Assembly (NCBI GenBank): GCA_002110485.1
Contig: MOWL01000025.1
Span: 1-64,000 of the forward strand
Origin: Emergomyces orientalis
Taxonomy: Eukaryota; Ascomycota; Eurotiomycetes; Onygenales; Ajellomycetaceae
Direction: 5' to 3'
Length of the DNA stretch: 64,000 nt
Position numbers and translations under genes: made by a program. This document shows, one piece after another, positions 58,133 to 64,000 of the stretch. Position 1 is the first letter of the stretch; every line of letters begins with the position of its first letter. The notes beneath the pieces were generated by a model, which did no database searches, was not told the DNA's origin, and saw nothing but the letters and a program-made list of their open reading frames with translations.

Positions 58133-60779
58133 TCACCAGCCCTTCTTCCGTGCAAACCGCTTATTTAGCAATGAAAGAACCCTGGAGACGTTGAACTGGA
58201 CGTATTCCAGATCAAGGTCCTCCTGGTTATCCTTCTGCATCTCCAAAAGATCGTCGAGTTTCAGATCTAGCTCTAGAAGACCTCGCGCACGACCTTTTAA
58301 GGCGCAAAAAAAAAAAAAAAAAAAAAAAAGTCGTTAGTAGGGTTAACAAGACCAAGGCCACTCGGTGTATTTAAGGTTTAACGGGAAAACGAAAGAAAAG
58401 AAAAGAAAAACGTACCTTTATAATGCAAACTAATCACAAACGTCCCTGGCAACGGACTCTTAAACATAAAATAAATATTCGCCCTCCGATTTTCCGGAAC
58501 ATTACTCTTGCGAATCACCCCTTCCTTCTCCAGTTGCTGATGCGTAAACTTATACGGACCCAGTTCCTGGTGCTTTTGCTGTTTCCGTTGCTTGCCCTCG
58601 GACTGGCTGCGCACATTATGTAGGTACGATTTGTACGTCTCTAGCTGGCCGACGAGGTAGGCGTTGTGGTCGCGAATAGTGCGGAATACTTCGTCCAGCT
58701 TTCTAGTTTCCTCGATTACCTTCTCCTTGAGGGAGCCTAGATGGACAAGTTCCTGCTCAACTTCATCGCGCAGCAGGCTGAAATCGTCCGATCGATCGAT
58801 GACGCCAAGCTCCTGCAATTGGCTTAATAGCTCCATCGTACGTATCCCCTTCCTAACCATCACTGCATCGTTTTTCAGCGTGGCAGCTGCTTCGGCTATC
58901 CGGTCGAGTCGAAGCGGTCGTCGGGTGACGGACGTGTTATGTGGTAGCGAGCGCATGATCTGGACAAAGGTAGACTTGGCTTCCATGAAGTAAACTTCCT
59001 CTTGGGTAATGTCTAGTGCGGAGGTCAAGTCATCAATCGCGGTCTCCCATTTGCTAAATAACGGGAGATTGATTGCTCGATTCTCCTTGCGCGGTAGTTG
59101 TGGTGGGGCCGGGCCGAGTTCCTGCAGCAAATGGCCCAGGTGGGAATGCTGGTCTTGGGCAGCTAAAGCAGCACAATGTTTGTCGAGCAAGGCATGGGTA
59201 GCGTAGACTTCGTTCAGGGTGATCTGCAGTTCCAAATCACGTTTCGACAAAGCTACATAGTTGTCCATTTCCAAACTCTCGTAAAAATCTTGCACTTCGC
59301 AAAGGTCGAGGAGGAACTTGTTCACCCGCTCTTTGTTCTCATGAATAAATGGTTGGAGTTTGGACATATAAGGCTCTTTCGCATAAGATGGCTTATTCGC
59401 CAGATTCTGCAGCATCTTCGCGATCAAGGTAAGGGTGCGGCGGGGTTTGTCGGATGGGGTAGCCTCAATCAGCATGTAGGATCGAGGCGTAACGATAGCA
59501 GGGTTAATGAATCGTAAAAAGAAGAAACCACCAATCAGCGTGCAAATGGTCTGGTCCTGAGCATCGGGGTATTTTCGCCTCGACAGACTTCGGATCTGTT
59601 TGCAGATCCACCGAATACCATAAGGAGTTTCCTCGAGGCCCTCAATGATTGTTTCTAGGAATGTGTTTGCAATGTCTGTCAACATTTTAAGCCGTGGCGC
59701 AATGATCTGTTGGACTTGCTCGTTTTCTGCAGCTATTTCTGCAGTGACCGATCTCTGCAAATAGGGTGGAAGAGATCCAGTGGATGCTTCTATTTGCTGC
59801 ACCATAGTCTCATACACTTTCAAAGGGTTGATTTCCAAATCGACATCATTTAGCTCGATGAGGGAGTTAATCTGGTCGGCCAATACCTGCTTCAAATATG
59901 CCTGCCCAGGGCCTCGTCTGGTGTATGTGGTCATCATGCGGGAAACTGGGGTGTTTTGCCGCAAGAGGGAGGAGTATTCTGGAGTATTATCGAATTGGTA
60001 AGTCAAGACAGACTGGAACATGGTTAGTAACAGGTGCTCCTCTCGACTTTCATATTGGTTGCCATAGATGGTGAACATGACTGTCTGAAGCAGGGAGTCG
60101 ATTTCAGCCATTGTCACCAGGCGACACAGATGGGCTATATGACGGGGTTCGGATTGCAAAAGGAATAGAAGGTTTCCATATTTCTGGGTCTTATCGTCAT
60201 TCGGAAAGAAACCCTCTTGGAGATCATTGGCATCCTCAAGATGGCTGGCAACTTCGTTTTGCTATGAGATAATTAGCACTGGTAACAAATATATATTACA
60301 AAATGGCCAGCGGGCGTAAATCATACTTCTTCCAAGGCCATTCGATTCTGAATTAGGAGCGCAATTCGCGAGTCCAGATAGCGAACATCTTTTTCCAACA
60401 CGAAGTTCTTCTTGGACTGCGACGATATCTTCGACTTCAGTTCGCGTAAAGTTCGTTGGGCTAGAGGAAAAGAATAAGTTTAGTTAGACATCAATGCAAA
60501 ATGCCACACTTCTGGCATTCTATTTTTTTATTTTTATATTTTTTATTTTTATATTTACAAACCTTTAGCTAAATCATCTGAAATCTCCAAGTCCTTCTCC
60601 TTAGCTGACATTGACAAGTATAGCGCCGTGACAGACATTCTTTTTGATTGTCGGATGGAGCGAGTATCATGGGAGGATAAGGTATTTTGCCTAGAGACGG
60701 GCTGGAAGGAGGAGGAAGATGATGTTGTTGACGCCCGTGAGGCTCTCGACGCGGGTTGGAGCATTGTTGCGACCGACAT
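58133..60779 (-). CDS. Ras GTPase-activating protein, Gap1/GapA type
   Basis: Exons 60563-60779, 60327-60460, 58416-60261 and 58133-58293 give 785 aa; introns of 102, 65 and 122 nt all fit phase. The last intron carries a 25-base A-run (T in the transcript). The start is the ATG at 60779 (MSVATMLQPAS); an upstream TTG is not used. A Ser-rich N-terminus is followed by a helical region (AQRTLRELKSKISSQSKKNF). The RasGAP domain is about 160-460: the arginine finger lies in TPVSRMMTTYTRRGPG (R225), and the FLRFINPA motif is at about 365-372. A RasGAP_C region (about 590-785) ends in FNVSRVLSLLNKRFARKKGW. It resembles S. pombe Gap1/Sar1 and Aspergillus GapA, negative regulators of Ras1/RasA in mating, morphogenesis and polarity. 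The IQ motifs and calponin domain of IQGAPs are absent. Confidence 0.9.
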
Positions 60780-61320
60780 TGTGAAGGTGGAATTAGACAA
60801 TCAATCTAGAGTGTATTGTAGTTGCAATATGCGACAATAAAAGAAATATTATTTAAACAGAGCAAGCTGAGCAGAGGGAGGATATGATGTTGTTGGATGT
60901 TGGAGAGCTGTTGAGTTTGTTTGTCTGCAGGCTAACAGAGTCGGAAAGCCGTTGAAGAAAGAAATGTTGTTTATCCTGCTTCTTTTATTATTTTCAGCTT
61001 GTGTATGATGGTTGCAGTCACCTAGGACACGGAATCTTAGATGACTTAAAATAGAGAAAGGATATATAGAAAGAATCTCAAGATTCTTCAAATGTCGACG
61101 AAAGCATTGAGTCAATAACAATAAAGCAATGAATACAGACGGGTTATTAAACCTTCGGCGGCAATGGCGCGGTCGCGGAAACCTATCGCATCCGTCGACG
61201 TAAACTGCAAAGAACGCAAGCAAACGCTCTAGTACGGTTTCTTTTTTCGTTGATAACTATGGCCTCACTCCAGCTTGGCCGGAGCCACACGCGAGGAGAA
61301 GGAAGAGGTTGCGTGCGTGA

Positions 61321-61355
61321 AGGGAGGGGGAGGGGGGGGGGGAGGGGGGGGGGGG
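61321..61355. repeat. G-rich homopolymer tract
   Basis: Thirty-five bases with G almost throughout, interrupted by a few A. It can form G-quadruplexes on the plus strand (four or more G-runs). Confidence 0.85.
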
Positions 61356-62982
61356 CTTTAGAGAGACAAATGAATTCTTCGAGAGGAATCCAGCTCTTGT
61401 GAGGGTCCCTTGTTCTGGATGTTGTTTTGTTTGAGCCTGGCGTCGAAAATATCACGAAAGTATTTGGTTGGATAGTGGACGGGAATGGCGGGAGAAAAGG
61501 TGAGACGAGCGAGTGTTTGGTCCAAGTAACGAATTGTGAGGGAATGGAGAGTGATCGATTTGAGGGAGTATCCAGGGAGGGGAAACAAGCCGATGGAGGA
61601 AGTATAGAGGAGAGTAGAGAGTAGAGCAGTCGATGAATTTCGTCACGGGGAAGTCGAAGAGTTGATGAATAGAGTTGATGGATAGAGGGATGGACGGAGG
61701 AATGGACAGTTGGACAGACGTGACGGGGCGAGAAAATGGATGGGCAGCTAGTGGAGCGAGAACTGAGACTTGAGACTTGAGGCTTAGGGCGGAGACAGGG
61801 GAAAAGGATGGGTGGAGCAAGCGACAATACCAAGTCATCAATGGGGGTATATATTATTAGTGGAGGGACCAAAAAAAGAAAGAAAGAAAAGAAAGAATAA
61901 AAGAAAGAAAGAAAAAAAAAAATTTTTTTGCGGAAAAGGCAGGGAAAAGAGGATAGTAGTAAGAATTGTGAAGGGGGGGGGTTAGTTGGAAATAGGAATG
62001 ACGGAATCAAAAGGAGAGAGACAAGACAAGACAAGACAAATAATAGATTGATTGATGGTGGATGGGAGGGGGTGGGTGGCGGAGAGGTGGAGCCAGAGAA
62101 AAGGAGAGAATGAAATGAGGACGAGAGAAAGCAAGAGAATCGAGAGAGAGAATCGTAAGAGAGAGAGAGAGAGAGAGAGAGCGAATGAAGGAAAAGAGGG
62201 GGAGAGCGAGAGACTTTGCAGGTTGCAAGGAGTTGGCAGAATCCAGCAGCTAAACTTAGTGCCATGGAAAAGTATGTAGTTAACAAAAAGTAGTCCACTC
62301 TCAGGCACATACCCAGGTATTATTAGCATTATTTATTTATTTATTTATATTTTTATTCTTATTATTATTTTATGTGTATTGCTTAAAAACCCAGACAAAA
62401 TCAGGTACCCGCCACTCCCGGTGTCTCTACTCCGTAGTGACAGCATTCATTCCTCTTCCACTGCTACTACCTAAGGGGCATCTGGATCATGCTTGCCCCT
62501 CCCCGAGTGTCACTAGGCCTCTAAAGGGGAAACCCAAGGAGTGAGAGTGGTGTGTGGTGCCTTGCTTTTTGGTGTGTGACTCCACACTCCCCTTTGCAGG
62601 TAGCTTAGCAAAGACAGAAAAAGAAAAATAGTTTAAGTATAATGTAAAATAAATTCAAATCAAATCAAATCAAATCAAAAGAGCAAAGTACGGGGCTTTG
62701 AGAGCTGGAACTAGATTATTATCATCTTGTTACATATCTTAACTTTCTTCCAATTCAGAGTATCTACAGAATTAAGCTCAGTCCCCTGACTGTTGTGTAT
62801 ATGGTTCATATCTAGTTATGCAGCCATCCAGGCACAGGAACACAAATTAACTAATAGAAAAGAATACCTTGTCAAGAGCATCTTCATCCCATGAATGCCA
62901 TCATGAACCATGTCTTGCTTGGTGTTTCTCACCTGGCTAGCTCAGCCATTTCCCTGCTTTTATGTTAGTTTTCCATTTATCT

Positions 62983-63020
62983 AAAAAAAAAAGAAAAGAA
63001 AAGAAAAGAAAAGAAAAGAA
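62983..63020. repeat. (AAAAG)n microsatellite
   Basis: About six AAAAG units after an A-run, in the RasGAP far-upstream region. Confidence 0.9.
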
Positions 63021-63713
63021 CCATGGGCATTATATATTCTTTTTCATAAAATATCCATGCTTCTTTGTCTCCCCCTCCACCTCAAAAATTAAAATCAAAT
63101 AAAAAAAAAAAAGCCAAAACAATTCAGCCAACCAGCTAGCACAAACTTACTACATAGTACTCACTCCTCCGCCTCCTCCAACAGTTTCCGTCCATATCAG
63201 AAGTCAAATCTACCTACCAATCGCCTACGGATTACAGATTACGGACTCCTACACGAAGGGCTGCGTCAATCATTCCGCTTACCCTCCCCCCCGCCACACA
63301 GATCTGCCCTCCCACACCTACACCCACATTCCAACATTTAACATTTAACTGTCCGCTTTCTCTCTCTCTCTCTCTCTCCACACACACACACAATCCGGGC
63401 TACCCAAATTGGCAGTAGGCAAAGGCTAGTTACCCTTTGGTATGCTCAGCTCCTCAGGAGTCAGAAACCCCTCCCTTCCCCTCCCCTCCCCTTCCCTTCC
63501 CTGTTCATCTGATCTCGAAAAAAAAAGGAACTCCACTGCTCACTCCACAGGAAACTCGAGAGAGGTGGCGCATTCTTCATATTAATATTAATAATAATAT
63601 TATTATTATTATCATCATTAGTTATAAGACTTTGCTTAGTGAGGGGGGTTTACCCGGAACAGGGAATCATATCCGGATCAGGTTTTACCTTTTTTTCTTT
63701 TTTTCTTTTTTGG

Positions 63714-63720
<7 letters not shown>

Positions 63721-63762
<42 letters not shown>
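63721..63762. repeat. (CT)n microsatellite
   Basis: Twenty-one CT units, followed by T-runs. The same unit and similar length as the JEN leader repeat at 20612-20654. Confidence 0.9.
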
Positions 63763-63770
<8 letters not shown>

Positions 63771-64000
63771 TTAAATTTTTTTTAAATTTTTTATTTTTTT
63801 TTTGGTTGCCCTTTTTTGACTCCTGGTACTCCGTACTGAGGCTAATCATGATTTATGATCGATTGGTGAATATTCGGCACTTTCTGGCACTGACATTGAC
63901 ATTGACACTGACACCTACATGTATGTACAGAACATACATACATGTCCATACCGAAGAATGTATGCATGCAAGGAACAGGCTACTAAAGGGGGCTAAATGG

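Larger units (their letters stand above)
60780..64000. other. RasGAP upstream region, low complexity, no gene
   Basis: The first 1.5 kb is A/G-rich on the plus strand (a pyrimidine-rich leader for the minus-strand RasGAP gene). A minus-strand open frame of 375 codons at 61183-62310 is Ser/Pro/Leu/Phe only, and I read it as non-coding. Repeats include a G-run (61321-61355), GA (62157-62181), AAAAG (62983-63020) and CT (63721-63762). An 11-bp inverted repeat lies at 63917-63945. The far end shows no gene. Confidence 0.5.

Noticed and set aside
60780..60800. RasGAP start at 60800
   Set aside because: The codon is TTG; ATG 60779 is the first methionine codon in frame.
61183..62310. 375-codon minus-strand open frame in the RasGAP upstream region
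   Set aside because: Composed almost entirely of Ser, Pro, Leu and Phe from an A/G-rich plus strand (CT-rich on the minus strand); no domain, no splice context, and it overlaps the expected 5' leader.

Overview
The window is nuclear DNA of a filamentous ascomycete. Genes lie on both strands, carry short GT-AG introns (about 50-270 nt) with CTAAC-like branch sites, and are separated by AT- and homopolymer-rich spacers. The gene set (AUR1, LRO1, NAA30, MIS14, SEC14, a Gap1/GapA-type RasGAP, a JEN-type carboxylate carrier) plus relics of the PNP-NB-ARC, SRPK-like kinase and BTB families that are expanded in Eurotiomycetes suggests Eurotiomycetes, perhaps Onygenales. That placement is inference from protein style, not a search.

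Layout. 1-16 kb holds small, mostly accessory genes: an unrecognised 250-aa basic protein (2697-3664, -), a J-domain protein (5665-6497, +), a DUF2306 membrane protein (7899-8894, +), an HNH_2-like protein with a probable frameshift (9467-10577, -), a four-exon 75-aa cysteine-rich membrane peptide (11660-12226, -), a NADAR protein (12943-13662, -) and a small single-pass membrane protein (15403-16002, +). 16-42 kb is gene-poor. It has a JEN carboxylate transporter (20796-22481, +), a secreted EF-hand-like cationic protein (28406-29035, +) and AUR1 (35892-37354, +), separated by long spacers and three decayed genes: a PNP-NB-ARC NLR relic (24249-25958), an SRPK-like kinase relic (29581-31078) and a BTB/POZ relic (39589-about 40884).

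42-61 kb is a compact housekeeping block: LRO1 (-) divergent from NAA30 (+), a KH+PPR mitochondrial-type protein (-), a SPO73/MUG65-like dysferlin-domain protein (-) divergent from MIS14 (+), SEC14 (-) and a RasGAP (-). Several concern membrane lipids: AUR1 makes inositolphosphorylceramide and yields diacylglycerol, LRO1 consumes diacylglycerol, and SEC14 balances PI/PC supply. The last 3.2 kb is low-complexity upstream sequence of the RasGAP gene with no gene I can support.

No CRISPR array, rRNA gene, convincing tRNA or intact transposon was seen. The most unusual items are the micro-exon peptide gene, the EF-hand secreted protein and the NLR relic.
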